Of a stretch of 64,000 nucleotides of DNA, positions 9,308 to 17,558 are shown in pieces. Numbering within the stretch: the stretch's first letter is position 1; every line of letters begins with the position of its first letter. The stretch is taken from the NCBI GenBank assembly GCA_965222835.1, contig CBDCUQ010000001.1, forward strand, positions 421,674-485,673, given 5' to 3'. Origin of the DNA: CBDCUQ01 sp965222835 (GTDB taxonomy: Bacteria > Pseudomonadota > Alphaproteobacteria > Rhizobiales > Hyphomicrobiaceae). The notes below the pieces were generated by a model. The model was given only the letters and a program-made list of their open reading frames with translations. It made no database searches and was not told where the DNA came from. Both the position numbers and the translations under genes were made by a program.

Positions 9308-9886
9308 ATGCCAAATAACCAAAACCAAACGGGAGGAAGCTTTCGAAAATTATGGCCCGCGGAAAAAGAAAAATTCCAGGACCACCTGCTGCGTCTGGAT
9401 CAAGCGAGCCGGCGAACACGTTTTGCACATGCTGTATCCGACGCTTTCATCGACGACTATTCAAACCATATGAGCGAATTGGGTTCGATTGTTTATGCCT
9501 ATATCGAAGGAGGCGAAGTTCGCGCCGCAGCCGAGCTGAAGAAACTCGGATCTACCTGGGGACGTGACGCGGAAGCCGCATTCACGGTCGAGAGCGCATA
9601 TCAGGACCGGGGGCTGGGAACGGAGCTGATGGGCCGCATCATCCGCTCCGCGCGCAATCGCGGTGTGCAGAATCTGTTCATGAGCTGCCTGCCAGAGAAT
9701 TCGAAGATGCAGACCATCGCACGCAAGCACGATGCCGCGCTGCGCTTCGAATACGGTGAGGTCATCGGCGAAATCATTCCCGACGGCCCCAACTACTTCT
9801 CTTTGATGGCAGAGGCCGTCGAAGACCGTGTCGGCTACATGATGGCGGTATTCGATCTAAGTGCGAAGGATAGGAATGCCGCATAA
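9308..9886 (+). CDS. GNAT family N-acetyltransferase
   Basis: Predicted acyl-CoA-dependent N-acyltransferase of unknown substrate. The ATG at 9308, behind a good Shine-Dalgarno, gives 192 aa. Seen: an N-terminal region typical of GNAT domains fused to regulatory or acyl-CoA synthetase proteins (LRLDQASRRTRFAHAVSDAF), then the acetyl-CoA binding motif A as VESAYQDRGLGTELMGRIIR, and a following strand (NLFMSCLPENSKMQTIARKH). The stand-alone gene is flanked by the zapE spacer and a 549-bp gap before the histone-like gene. No neighbour suggests a substrate. The family call is secure; the function is not. Confidence 0.85.
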   Translation: MPNNQNQTGGSFRKLWPAEKEKFQDHLLRLDQASRRTRFAHAVSDAFIDDYSNHMSELGSIVYAYIEGGEVRAAAELKKLGSTWGRDAEAAFTVESAYQDRGLGTELMGRIIRSARNRGVQNLFMSCLPENSKMQTIARKHDAALRFEYGEVIGEIIPDGPNYFSLMAEAVEDRVGYMMAVFDLSAKDRNAA

Positions 9887-10435
9887 TACGGGCATTTCTT
9901 ATCATTCGCTGTATCGGCCGACGACAACCGGCGACACATCGGTAAGCGATTAGATTTGCAGCGTGCGAAGAGCCAACGAGTGCAAGTTGGGAATGCCCTA
10001 CAGCTGAATATGCGCGTTACGGGCTTGACGCACGCTTCGCGTTGGGCGCAAACTCGCCCTTGCCGCCGCCTCACGGGGTGAAAAACTTACCTCGATTCAC
10101 TTCGTGAGACGCGGCTGCATCAGCGGTCAACTGGTAGCCTCAACCGAACCTCGATTGGCTCACACTTGGTCCCGTCGCATGCATTCGGCAGAACGCCAGA
10201 TGTCCTGATGCAGCCATTTCGCCCCCGGCAAAACTGTCGGATACGAAGACGTAACTGTGCATAAATCGCGTTTCTCTGTTCGAAAGTCGGGAAAATTGCG
10301 GCCTATTCGCAACACTTCGCATGCAATGAGTCGAATCTGTACGGTCGATTTCATTTTCACTGTCAACAAATTCGACGAAATTGATCATGTTTTTTTGTGT
10401 TCGAAATGATTCGAACTCTAGAGGGAGAGATTGAA
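9887..10435. other. 549-bp intergenic region with a palindrome before the histone-like gene
   Basis: No credible gene is seen. The most notable element is a perfect inverted repeat, GTTCGAA-ATGA-TTCGAAC at 10399-10416, which ends 19 nt before the ATG of the histone-like gene and could be an operator or a leader hairpin. TCGAA and TCGAAT words recur from 10268 onwards. The region between 10340 and 10400 is AT-rich and is the likely promoter zone, though no clear hexamer pair is visible. Confidence 0.5.
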
Positions 10436-10651
10436 ATGGCAAAGGCTACGAAGAAGAAGGCAAAGAGGAAAGTCGCAAAGAAGAAGGCGACTAGGAAGAA
10501 GAAGGCACCAGCTCGCAAGGCGGCCAAGAAGCCGGCTCGCAAGAAGGCTGCTAAGAAGAAGACGGCTCGCAAGACGGCTCGCAAGTCCACTCGCAAGACC
10601 GCTCGCAAGCCGGCCCGCAAGAAGGCTGCTAAGAAGCGCAGGGCCGCCTAA
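10436..10651 (+). CDS. Histone H1-like Lys/Ala/Arg-rich DNA-binding protein
   Basis: This 71 aa, extremely basic protein consists almost entirely of Lys, Ala, Arg and Thr, in repeated units such as ARKAAKKPARKKAAKKK and TARKTARKSTRKTARK. It resembles the C-terminal tails of eukaryotic histone H1 and bacterial H1-like proteins, so nonspecific DNA compaction is the expected role (inference from composition). The ATG at 10436 follows the ribosome site GAGGGAGAG. The frame is open 13 codons further upstream, but that part overlaps the palindrome at 10399-10416 and is unlikely to be translated. The repetitive DNA (GCTCGCAAG units) suggests expansion by slippage. A strong terminator follows. Confidence 0.85.
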   Translation: MAKATKKKAKRKVAKKKATRKKKAPARKAAKKPARKKAAKKKTARKTARKSTRKTARKPARKKAAKKRRAA

Positions 10652-10696
10652 GGCCCTTCTCGCCGGCTCCAGGTTGGGCACCGGGAGCACGGCGAT

Positions 10697-10717
10697 CCCC
10701 TAAAAATAGGGGTTTTT
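10697..10717 (+). terminator. Rho-independent terminator of the histone-like gene
   Basis: A stem CCCCTA/TAGGGG with an AAAA loop is followed directly by TTTTT, 46 nt after the stop codon of the histone-like gene. Confidence 0.85.
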
Positions 10718-10726
10718 GGAAAGATC

Positions 10727-10770
10727 AAGGCCGGTGACAGCGCGATGCGTCACCGGCCTTCTCTGTTTTT
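10727..10770 (+). terminator. Second strong terminator hairpin facing sdhB
   Basis: A perfect 12-bp stem (AAGGCCGGTGAC at 10727-10738 and its complement at 10749-10760) with a 10-nt loop is followed by CTCTGTTTTT. It would end plus-strand transcripts. The same hairpin lies 70 nt past the end of the convergent sdhB and may also stabilise or end that transcript, although the T-run on that side is weak. Confidence 0.8.
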
Positions 10771-10840
10771 GGCAGCGCCAAACCAGGCCCATTCGCCGAA
10801 CCGCCAAAACCCTTCGACAAAACCAAATACTGAATTGCTG

Positions 10841-11620
10841 TTACACCCGGCGTTGCACCATTAATTTTTTTAATTCCGCAATTGCTTTTGCCGGAGAAAG
10901 CTCTTTTGGGCAGGCTTTTACGCAATTCATTATTGTATGGCACCGATAAAGCCGAAATGGATCCTCGAGATTGTCCAGCCGTTCACCGGTGGCCTCATCT
11001 CGCGAATCAATCACCCATCGATAAGCCTGAAGAAGCGCGGCCGGCCCCAAATACCGGTCAGAGTTCCACCAGTAGCTCGGGCACGAAGTAGAGCAACACG
11101 CACAGAGAATACATTCGTAGAGGCCATCAAGAGATTCCCGATCGGCCTTGGATTGCTTCCACTCCTTGGGCGGGGTCGGCGTTTCGGTCTTGAGCCAAGG
11201 CTCGATCGACCGGTGCTGGGCATAGAAATTCGTGAGATCGGGAACCAAGTCCTTTACAATGCTCAGATGCGGCAACGGCGTCACCGTGACCGGACCCGAA
11301 ACCTCATCAAGGCCTTTCAGGCACGCCAAGTCGTTTGTTCCGTCGATGTTCATGGCGCAGGACCCGCAAATTCCCTCGCGGCAAGACCGCCGGAACGTCA
11401 ACGTGGGGTCAATCTCATTCTTGATCTTGATGAGGGCGTCGAGAACCATGGGCCCGCACTCGTCCTCGTTGACCCAATAGGTATCGAGCCGGGGGTTCTC
11501 CTCGTCATCGGGATTCCAGCGGTAAATCCGGAATTCGCGCCATCGGCCCTTAAGTCCCGGAGTATTCCATGTCTTGCCGGTCTTCACCCGCGACGCCTTT
11601 GGCAACCTCAGCTGAACCAT
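10841..11620 (-). CDS. sdhB: Succinate dehydrogenase iron-sulfur subunit
   Basis: Electron-transfer subunit of complex II, passing electrons from SdhA flavin to the membrane quinone site. The 259 aa protein carries all three clusters: a plant-type [2Fe-2S] site (Cys80, Cys85, Cys88, Cys100 in SCREGICGSCAMNIDG), a [4Fe-4S] site (CILCACCSTSCP, 170-181) and a [3Fe-4S] site (Cys227, Cys233, Cys237 in CHTIMNCVKACPK). The start MVQLRLPKASRVKTGKTW is typical of alphaproteobacterial SdhB. It is last in the sdhC-sdhD-sdhA-orf-sdhB run and is separated from sdhA by an unknown gene, which is unusual. Confidence 0.97.
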   Translation of the reverse strand: MVQLRLPKASRVKTGKTWNTPGLKGRWREFRIYRWNPDDEENPRLDTYWVNEDECGPMVLDALIKIKNEIDPTLTFRRSCREGICGSCAMNIDGTNDLACLKGLDEVSGPVTVTPLPHLSIVKDLVPDLTNFYAQHRSIEPWLKTETPTPPKEWKQSKADRESLDGLYECILCACCSTSCPSYWWNSDRYLGPAALLQAYRWVIDSRDEATGERLDNLEDPFRLYRCHTIMNCVKACPKELSPAKAIAELKKLMVQRRV

Positions 11621-11757
11621 GTCGTCTTGACCTTCCCGTTTAAAGCAGCAACCCGTGCCGATAGTGCCAAAGCATGCGATGACAGCAACTGTTCGAACGG
11701 CGGCGGCGCGACCTGCACACGTGACCTAACCAACCCGACACCTGCCCCTCTCGCCTC

Positions 11758-12363
11758 CTACTCAACCTTATGTGTCTTGAGTTCACGCACCAGCGCGACC
11801 AAGCGCTCCGCAACCCCGTACCCCGCCTCGACGGATGCCCCGAGCGTTGCTCGCTTCTGAATAAGCTTATTGAGCTCGTCTTGAGCCTCCCCAAAACCGT
11901 AGAACAGCTCTTCCGGCGCATTAATCTCCCCGTCCTCGACCGCACACATCACATCGAAAGCGTTTTGCGAGGCCAGAACAAGCATCGAGGCAACGTCATT
12001 CATAAGCTGGTGATAAAGACGGCTTTCATCGGCGTCGACGCGCGGCCCGTGCACACCAAATTTCAGCGGCGACGAGCCCTGACCGCCCTCGCCGGCAAAC
12101 AGCTTCGGATGCCTGTGAAAGCGCCGAAAAATCTCAGCTAGACCCAAACAACAGGTCTCAAGGTCGCGAAGCGCCGTCCCGGCCTTGCGCCGTGGACGCA
12201 CGCGCTCACCGCTCCGCTCCTGCGCTACCCAGTTGATCGTAGCAATCGACGATATCGCGCCCAATGCAGCCAGAGCGGGCAACACAATCGCAAACGGATC
12301 AGGCGCGATCCGGCTGGCACTATCCTTGTCGCCGGACGGCACTGGCTTTTTCGCTCTTTTCAT
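11758..12363 (-). CDS. Unknown protein with one membrane segment, between sdhA and sdhB
   Basis: This 201 aa protein is not recognised. The ATG at 12363, preceded by GAGGG, is the best start; the frame is open back to a TTG overlapping the sdhA stop codon. Seen: a short basic head (MKRAKKPVPSGDK), one hydrophobic segment near residues 22-42 (FAIVLPALAALGAISSIA), then a soluble, largely helical domain with conserved-looking stretches such as LRDLETCCLGLAEIFRRF and LYHQLMNDVASMLVLASQ. It sits 161 nt after sdhA and 137 nt before sdhB on the same strand. A helical domain tethered to the membrane is what can be seen; a role in complex II assembly would be speculation, and an unrelated insertion is equally possible. 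Confidence 0.65.
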   Translation of the reverse strand: MKRAKKPVPSGDKDSASRIAPDPFAIVLPALAALGAISSIATINWVAQERSGERVRPRRKAGTALRDLETCCLGLAEIFRRFHRHPKLFAGEGGQGSSPLKFGVHGPRVDADESRLYHQLMNDVASMLVLASQNAFDVMCAVEDGEINAPEELFYGFGEAQDELNKLIQKRATLGASVEAGYGVAERLVALVRELKTHKVE

Positions 12364-12524
12364 TCCCTCGCCAGTGCTCCTAAGGCGCCCATGGCATATA
12401 GCCGAGCAGTCTTGTACCAACTGAAGGCCCCCTGCATCCGGTACAAGAGCGGTCACACTGCCAGTTGCCGACCCGCTGTGGCAATCCGATGTCGCTGGCG
12501 CACTGTGCACAACAAACCCCTCGC

Positions 12525-14375
12525 TCAATAGACGCGCGCCTTCGGTTTGATGTACGCGATATCGTTGGTAAGCGTGCGCTCATGCACGGGCCGCCAGTCG
12601 AGACGGACTGACGCGGTGTCCGAGTCAGCAAACGCCAGCGTATGCTTCATCCAGTTGGCATCGTCCCGGTCAGGAAAATCCTCCCGCGCATGCGCCCCGC
12701 GGCTTTCCGTTCGAGCCTCAGCCCCTGTCACCGTGACCGCCGCCTGCGCGATCAGATTATCGTATTCCAGCGTCTCGATGAGATCAGAGTTCCAGACCAG
12801 CGACCGGTCCGAAACTCGAATGTCCGCCGTCTCCTTCCAGATTTCGCCGATTTTCTCCACACCTTCCTTCAAGATCGGGCCATCGCGAAACACGGCGCAA
12901 TTCGACTGCATGACCTTCTGCATGCGAAGGCGGAGCTCAGCCGTAGGCGTCGCCCCATCCGCGATACGGAAGCGGTCAAGGCGCGCAACTGCGCGGTCCG
13001 TCGACTCCGAAACATCCTCCGGGTGTGCGGCCCCCTTTTCAATGGTATCGGCGCACCGCAAAGCCGCGGCCCGGCCAAACACGACGAGATCGATCAGCGA
13101 GTTGGACCCCAACCGGTTGGCACCGTGAACCGAAACACAAGCCGCCTCCCCGACCGCCATCAACCCGGGCACGACCGCGTCCGGATTGCCGTCCTTCGAA
13201 GTCAGAACCTCTCCATGATAGTTGGTCGCAATACCACCCATGTTGTAGTGGACCGTCGGCAGAACTGGAATTGCCTGACGCCTCAGGTCGACACCCGCGA
13301 ACACCTTGGCACTTTCCGTAATACCGGGCAGCCGCTCGGCAAGGATCTTTGGATCCAGATGGTCCAAATGCAGGTACATGTGATCCTTCTCGGGCCCGAC
13401 ACCGCGGCCTTCCCGGATCTCGATGGTCATGGAGCGCGAAACGACATCGCGAGACGCCAAGTCCTTCGCGTGGGGTGCATAGCGCTCCATGAAGCGCTCG
13501 CCTTCGGAATTGGTGAGATATCCGCCTTCGCCGCGTGCGCCTTCCGTGATGAGAACACCGGCCCCATAGATCCCCGTGGGATGGAATTGGACGAACTCCA
13601 TGTCCTGAAGCGGCAGCCCCGCGCGTAGCACCATGGCGTTTCCGTCACCGGTGCAAGTATGCGCCGACGTACACGAGAAATAGGCGCGCCCGTATCCGCC
13701 GGTCGCCAGGACGGTCCGCTTGGCCCGAAAACGATGCAGCGTACCGTCCTCCATCGACAATGCGATCAGGCCGCGGCACGCCCCTTCGCTATCCATGAGG
13801 AGGTCGAGGGCGAAATACTCGATGAAAAAATCCGCCGAATGCCGTAACGACTGCCCATAGAGCGTGTGCAACATAGCATGACCCGTCCGATCGGCAGCAG
13901 CACACGTCCGCTGCACAGGGGGGCCTTCGCCGAATTCGGTGTAATGGCCGCCGAAGGGGCGCTGATAGATGCGACCCTCCTCGGTACGGGTAAACGGCAA
14001 TCCGTAGTGTTCGAGCTCATAGACCGCTTGCGGCGCCTCACGGCAGAGATACTCGATCGCATCCTGGTCGCCGAGCCAGTCCGACCCCTTAACGGTGTCG
14101 TACATATGCCAGCGCCAGTTGTCGGGCCCCATATTGCCCAAAGAGGCCGCGATACCGCCCTGCGCCGCCACCGTATGCGACCGCGTTGGAAAGACCTTCG
14201 TCACGCACGCCGTCTTAAGACCGGCTTCGGCCGACCCGAGCGTCGCTCTAAGGCCCGCACCACCCGCACCCACCACGACCACGTCGTAGGTATGGTCGAT
14301 AATCGGGTAGGCTTTTCCATGAATTGCCGGAGCTGTATCTTTCGCTCCATTCGCACCCGTCGTCTTCGCCGCCAT
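12525..14375 (-). CDS. sdhA: Succinate dehydrogenase flavoprotein subunit
   Basis: Catalytic subunit of complex II, oxidising succinate to fumarate with covalently bound FAD. At 616 aa it has normal family length. Seen: the dinucleotide-binding motif GAGGAG at 36-41, the FAD-attachment segment TRSHTVAAQGG with His67, the active-site stretch FVQFHPTGIYGAGVLITEG, substrate loop residues in GARGEGGYL, and the C-terminal motif WMKHTLAF. The N-terminus has about 25 extra residues (AAKTTGANGAKDTAPAI) before the FAD domain. It starts 6 nt after sdhD. Confidence 0.98.
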   Translation of the reverse strand: MAAKTTGANGAKDTAPAIHGKAYPIIDHTYDVVVVGAGGAGLRATLGSAEAGLKTACVTKVFPTRSHTVAAQGGIAASLGNMGPDNWRWHMYDTVKGSDWLGDQDAIEYLCREAPQAVYELEHYGLPFTRTEEGRIYQRPFGGHYTEFGEGPPVQRTCAAADRTGHAMLHTLYGQSLRHSADFFIEYFALDLLMDSEGACRGLIALSMEDGTLHRFRAKRTVLATGGYGRAYFSCTSAHTCTGDGNAMVLRAGLPLQDMEFVQFHPTGIYGAGVLITEGARGEGGYLTNSEGERFMERYAPHAKDLASRDVVSRSMTIEIREGRGVGPEKDHMYLHLDHLDPKILAERLPGITESAKVFAGVDLRRQAIPVLPTVHYNMGGIATNYHGEVLTSKDGNPDAVVPGLMAVGEAACVSVHGANRLGSNSLIDLVVFGRAAALRCADTIEKGAAHPEDVSESTDRAVARLDRFRIADGATPTAELRLRMQKVMQSNCAVFRDGPILKEGVEKIGEIWKETADIRVSDRSLVWNSDLIETLEYDNLIAQAAVTVTGAEARTESRGAHAREDFPDRDDANWMKHTLAFADSDTASVRLDWRPVHERTLTNDIAYIKPKARVY

Positions 14376-14381
14376 CTGTGG

Positions 14382-14765
14382 TCAAACTCCCAAGCTTAGC
14401 TTAAGCACGGCGAACAAACCCGCTGCACCAACTGCAATTGCGAAAAAGGTATTGAGAAGCAAAACCACAATCTTCAAGCCTTCGCTTTGAACGTAGTCCT
14501 CGATGATGGTCTGCATCCCCAGCCGCATGTGAATGGCGGCAGAAAGGATGAGCAATGCCAGAGGAACAGCCACGAACGGCGACTGCAGGCCGGCCTTCAC
14601 CGTCGCATGGTCGGCGCCCGAATACGTCACCAGAAACCCGACAAGAAACACGGAGAGGACGAGATTTGCCGCACCGGTCACCCGCTGTTTCAGAAAATGG
14701 CTTGCGCCTTCCTTGGCCGATCCCAGCCGGCGCACGGATTTAAGCGGTGTGCGCATGGAGTTCAT
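14382..14765 (-). CDS. sdhD: Succinate dehydrogenase membrane anchor subunit
   Basis: Small anchor of complex II that helps bind heme b and quinone. The 127 aa protein has three membrane helices (LVLSVFLVGFLVTYSG; PFVAVPLALLILSAAIHM; IVVLLLNTFFAIAVGAAG), with the His of AAIHMRLGMQ a likely heme ligand and the EDYV motif following it. Its ATG at 14765 overlaps the sdhC stop codon (ATGA), indicating translational coupling. A start three codons upstream is possible but lies inside sdhC. Confidence 0.92.
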   Translation of the reverse strand: MNSMRTPLKSVRRLGSAKEGASHFLKQRVTGAANLVLSVFLVGFLVTYSGADHATVKAGLQSPFVAVPLALLILSAAIHMRLGMQTIIEDYVQSEGLKIVVLLLNTFFAIAVGAAGLFAVLKLSLGV

Positions 14766-15184
14766 AGGTGCCACCCCTTCTGCCCGGCCACATAAATCCA
14801 GACGATGACCGTGAGAAGAACGGAACCCAGGAGCGTGCCCCAGGACAGGTTGTCGATCGTCTTAGAGTCGAAGCCCTTGCCGCAATCCCAAATGAAATGC
14901 CGGATGCCCCCGAGCCCATGGTGAAAAAGCGCCCACGTGTAAAGGAACAAGACGAGCCGCCCGGCATACGTCGAGAACCAACCGTTCACGTAATCGAAAT
15001 AGCTAGGCCCGATGGCAGCAGCCGTCAGCCACCAGACGAGCAGCAACGACCCCACATAAAGAGCGGCCCCGGTAATGCGGTGGAAGATCGACATCGCCAT
15101 GTTGATGGCGAAAGTGTACACCTCGAGATGCGGTGAAAGCGGACGGGGCGAAATATTCCCTCCCCCTGGTTTTCCGTCGGCCAT
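14762..15184 (-). CDS. sdhC: Succinate dehydrogenase cytochrome b556 subunit
   Basis: Large cytochrome b anchor of complex II. The 140 aa protein has the family signature RPLSPHLEVYTF near residue 14, then SIFHRITGAALYVG, and the heme-ligand helix ALFHHGLGGIRHFIWDCG. Three membrane helices are visible (near 34-55, 70-95 and 115-135). It precedes sdhD with a 4-nt overlap and lies 99 nt after the mesaconyl-CoA hydratase gene, which could be transcribed with it. Confidence 0.94.
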   Translation of the reverse strand: MADGKPGGGNISPRPLSPHLEVYTFAINMAMSIFHRITGAALYVGSLLLVWWLTAAAIGPSYFDYVNGWFSTYAGRLVLFLYTWALFHHGLGGIRHFIWDCGKGFDSKTIDNLSWGTLLGSVLLTVIVWIYVAGQKGWHL

Positions 15185-15283
15185 AAGCCCCCCTTCTCAA
15201 GAACCCAAGAGCTGTCTTTAGCGCGCCCGGCGAATTGCGGCAATTCGGCCATTCGCTACAAGGCCGCAGCAATACGCGAATAC

Positions 15284-16342
15284 TTAACGCGGCAGCACCA
15301 CCCAAATGTCGAGGTCAAGCATGACCCCGTCCGCATAGGTCTTGGGGTCTGTCTTGTACGGGAACCCGGAGCAGTCCTGGTTCTTGACCGCAACCAGACG
15401 CGTCCGTAGTGCCCCGACATCCTCCCGACCCGGAATCTCGGCTTTCTCGAGAACTTCCGTCCAAGCGTAAACCGTATCTCCGGCAAAGAGCGGAGCCACA
15501 TGCCGGCCGCCGTTGATCGCCGCGACATGGAACGCATTGTTCATGCCGTTATAGGACAGCGCACGCGCAAGCGAAATGCATACTCCGCCATAAACGATAC
15601 GCTTTCCGAAGCGGCCCTTCGCCTCGGTGTGCAGGTTGAAATGAACCTTCGCGGTGTTCTGGTAAAGGCGCGTCGCAATCTGATGCTCCGCCTCCTCCAG
15701 CGTCATGCCGTCCACGTGATCAATACGCTCACCTACCTCATAATCGCCCCAACGAGACGCCGAACCGGCAAGATCATAATCGTACGCTTCCGTCTTCAGA
15801 GCTGGCACTGCTGCACCGAATTCGGAGGGGTCCACACGATCCTTGAGCTTGGGAACAACCGGATCGCCGACAGGTGCAGACTTGTCGCGCTTACGCACCA
15901 TCACCCAACGGCAATATTGCAGAACAATGTCCCCATCCTGATTGCGTCCCGTCGAACGAACGTAAACCGTTCCCGTTTCCTTGTTCGAGTTCTCTTTGAG
16001 ACCGATGACCTCGGAAACAGTTGAAAGCGTTTCGCCTGGATAGACGGCACGCATCACGCGGCCTTCCGCGTAGCCCAGGTTGGCGATGGCATTGAGCGAG
16101 ATATCCGGAACGGTCTTGCCGAACACCAGATGGAACATCAGAAGGTCGTCAACCGGAGCGCGCGGATAGCCGATGGCTTTGGCGAAGGCATCGGACGATT
16201 GCACAGCGAAACGCGGCCCATAGAGTCCCATATAGAGTGCCACATCACCTTCGGTCACGGTGCGCGGTGTGGCGTGCTTGAGAATCTGACCGATATGGTA
16301 GTCCTCAAAAAAATTGCCCGGATTGGTCTTGCTGCTCGTCAT
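15284..16342 (-). CDS. Mesaconyl-CoA hydratase-like MaoC protein
   Basis: A 352 aa, two-hotdog MaoC-type hydratase. Its length and its N-terminal region (NFFEDYHIGQILKHATPRTV, then DVALYMGLYGPRF) fit mesaconyl-CoA (2-methylfumaryl-CoA) hydratase of the ethylmalonyl-CoA pathway, called Mch or MeaC in Rhodobacter and Methylobacterium, which hydrates mesaconyl-CoA to beta-methylmalyl-CoA. That product is cleaved by a CitE-family lyase, and such a gene lies 154 nt upstream on the same strand, which supports the call. Downstream, 99 nt away, is sdhC. The specific substrate is inferred from family and context, not seen in the sequence. Confidence 0.78.
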   Translation of the reverse strand: MTSSKTNPGNFFEDYHIGQILKHATPRTVTEGDVALYMGLYGPRFAVQSSDAFAKAIGYPRAPVDDLLMFHLVFGKTVPDISLNAIANLGYAEGRVMRAVYPGETLSTVSEVIGLKENSNKETGTVYVRSTGRNQDGDIVLQYCRWVMVRKRDKSAPVGDPVVPKLKDRVDPSEFGAAVPALKTEAYDYDLAGSASRWGDYEVGERIDHVDGMTLEEAEHQIATRLYQNTAKVHFNLHTEAKGRFGKRIVYGGVCISLARALSYNGMNNAFHVAAINGGRHVAPLFAGDTVYAWTEVLEKAEIPGREDVGALRTRLVAVKNQDCSGFPYKTDPKTYADGVMLDLDIWVVLPR

Positions 16343-16496
16343 ATCGTGGTCGCGTCCCTGCGAAGTCTGGTCTGGTATTTCGGATCAAGGCGGGGACTTA
16401 GGTCCATTTTCCCGGCCTGTCGACACCTGTTTCGAACAAGAACGGCGCCTTTCGGCAACGCCCAAGGGGTCACAGGACCTCTCGATAGGCCTAATT

Positions 16497-17384
16497 TCAG
16501 AACCATTCCTCGATCTGCGTGACGGCCCGGGCAATGGCCACCGTCCGCTTGGCTTGAACCAGGTGCAGCCGCTCGACCATCTTGCCCTCGACGGTGATAA
16601 CCCCCTTCTTGGCATTGTCCGGATGATCGAACGCCTCGATGATCTTCTGAGACCAGGCCACCTCCTCGTCGCGCGGAGAAAACACCTCGTTGCAGGGCGT
16701 AACCTGCGCCGGGTGAATGAGCGTCTTTCCATCCATACCGAGCGTACGGCCGTGCTCGCATTCTTCACGAAATCCAGGCTCATCCTTGAAGTCGTTATAG
16801 ACGCCGTCGATCACGTCGAGGCCATAGGCACGCGCCGCGACAATGGTCATCGCCAGCCACGGCACAACCGCAAAACGATTGTGCAAAGCCCGCGCCCGGC
16901 TCTCCTTCAGAAGGTCGTTCGTTCCCATGATAAGGCACGTCAGCCGGTTCTCTGGGTCCGCGCTGACCGCCGCGATTTCCCGCGCATGAAGGATCGCCAT
17001 GGGCATTTCCATCATAGCCCACAGCCTCGTTTTCTCCGGCGCATGAACGGACTTTAGAATCTTGGCGGCGCTGATGATGTCGCCGGGATGGGCAACCTTC
17101 GGAATAAGGATGGCATCGGGCGCCGCCTCGGCAGCCGCCAGCAGATCGTTCGTACCCCACGCGGTTTCAAGTGCGTTTGGCCGAATGACCAGCTCGCGCC
17201 GGCCATACCCACCGTCCTTGACCACACAGCAGACCTTTTCGCGCGCCTCAACCTTCGCTTCCGGCGCAACCGAATCCTCAAGGTCGAGGATCAGCGCATC
17301 CGCAGCAATCGACTTTGCCTTTTCCAAAGCCCGGTCATTGGCCCCCGGCATGTAAAGAACGCTGCGGCGTGGACGAACCTGCAT
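16497..17384 (-). CDS. CitE/HpcH-family CoA-ester lyase (malyl-CoA/beta-methylmalyl-CoA type)
   Basis: A 295 aa TIM-barrel CoA lyase starting MQVRPRRSVLYMPGANDRAL at an ATG with a GGGAGA ribosome site. The frame is open 12 codons further upstream without a better start. Family motifs: the metal- and acid-binding DALILDLEDSVAPEAK, catalytic Arg in ELVIRPNAL, WAMMEMPMAILHAREI with the metal-binding Glu, and HPAQVTPCNEVFSP. At this length it is closer to the Mcl2/CitE-like group (which includes a malyl-CoA thioesterase in Rhodobacter) than to the roughly 320 aa malyl-CoA lyase Mcl1. Its pairing with the mesaconyl-CoA hydratase suggests beta-methylmalyl-CoA or malyl-CoA as substrate and glyoxylate as a product. 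Confidence 0.8.
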   Translation of the reverse strand: MQVRPRRSVLYMPGANDRALEKAKSIAADALILDLEDSVAPEAKVEAREKVCCVVKDGGYGRRELVIRPNALETAWGTNDLLAAAEAAPDAILIPKVAHPGDIISAAKILKSVHAPEKTRLWAMMEMPMAILHAREIAAVSADPENRLTCLIMGTNDLLKESRARALHNRFAVVPWLAMTIVAARAYGLDVIDGVYNDFKDEPGFREECEHGRTLGMDGKTLIHPAQVTPCNEVFSPRDEEVAWSQKIIEAFDHPDNAKKGVITVEGKMVERLHLVQAKRTVAIARAVTQIEEWF

Positions 17385-17558
17385 CAGGTGTCTCCCAATT
17401 CCAAATCTCTTATGCTGCACCGCAGCATAGACAAATCAAACTTGTCGGCAACCCTGACGAACGGAGAACCTGTGGGCGAGTTGACGCGTATAGGCGGACC
17501 CCAAAAGGGCCCGTCTGCGCGCAGGAAGGATCTGGAACTATGGGCAGAACTGCCGGAC

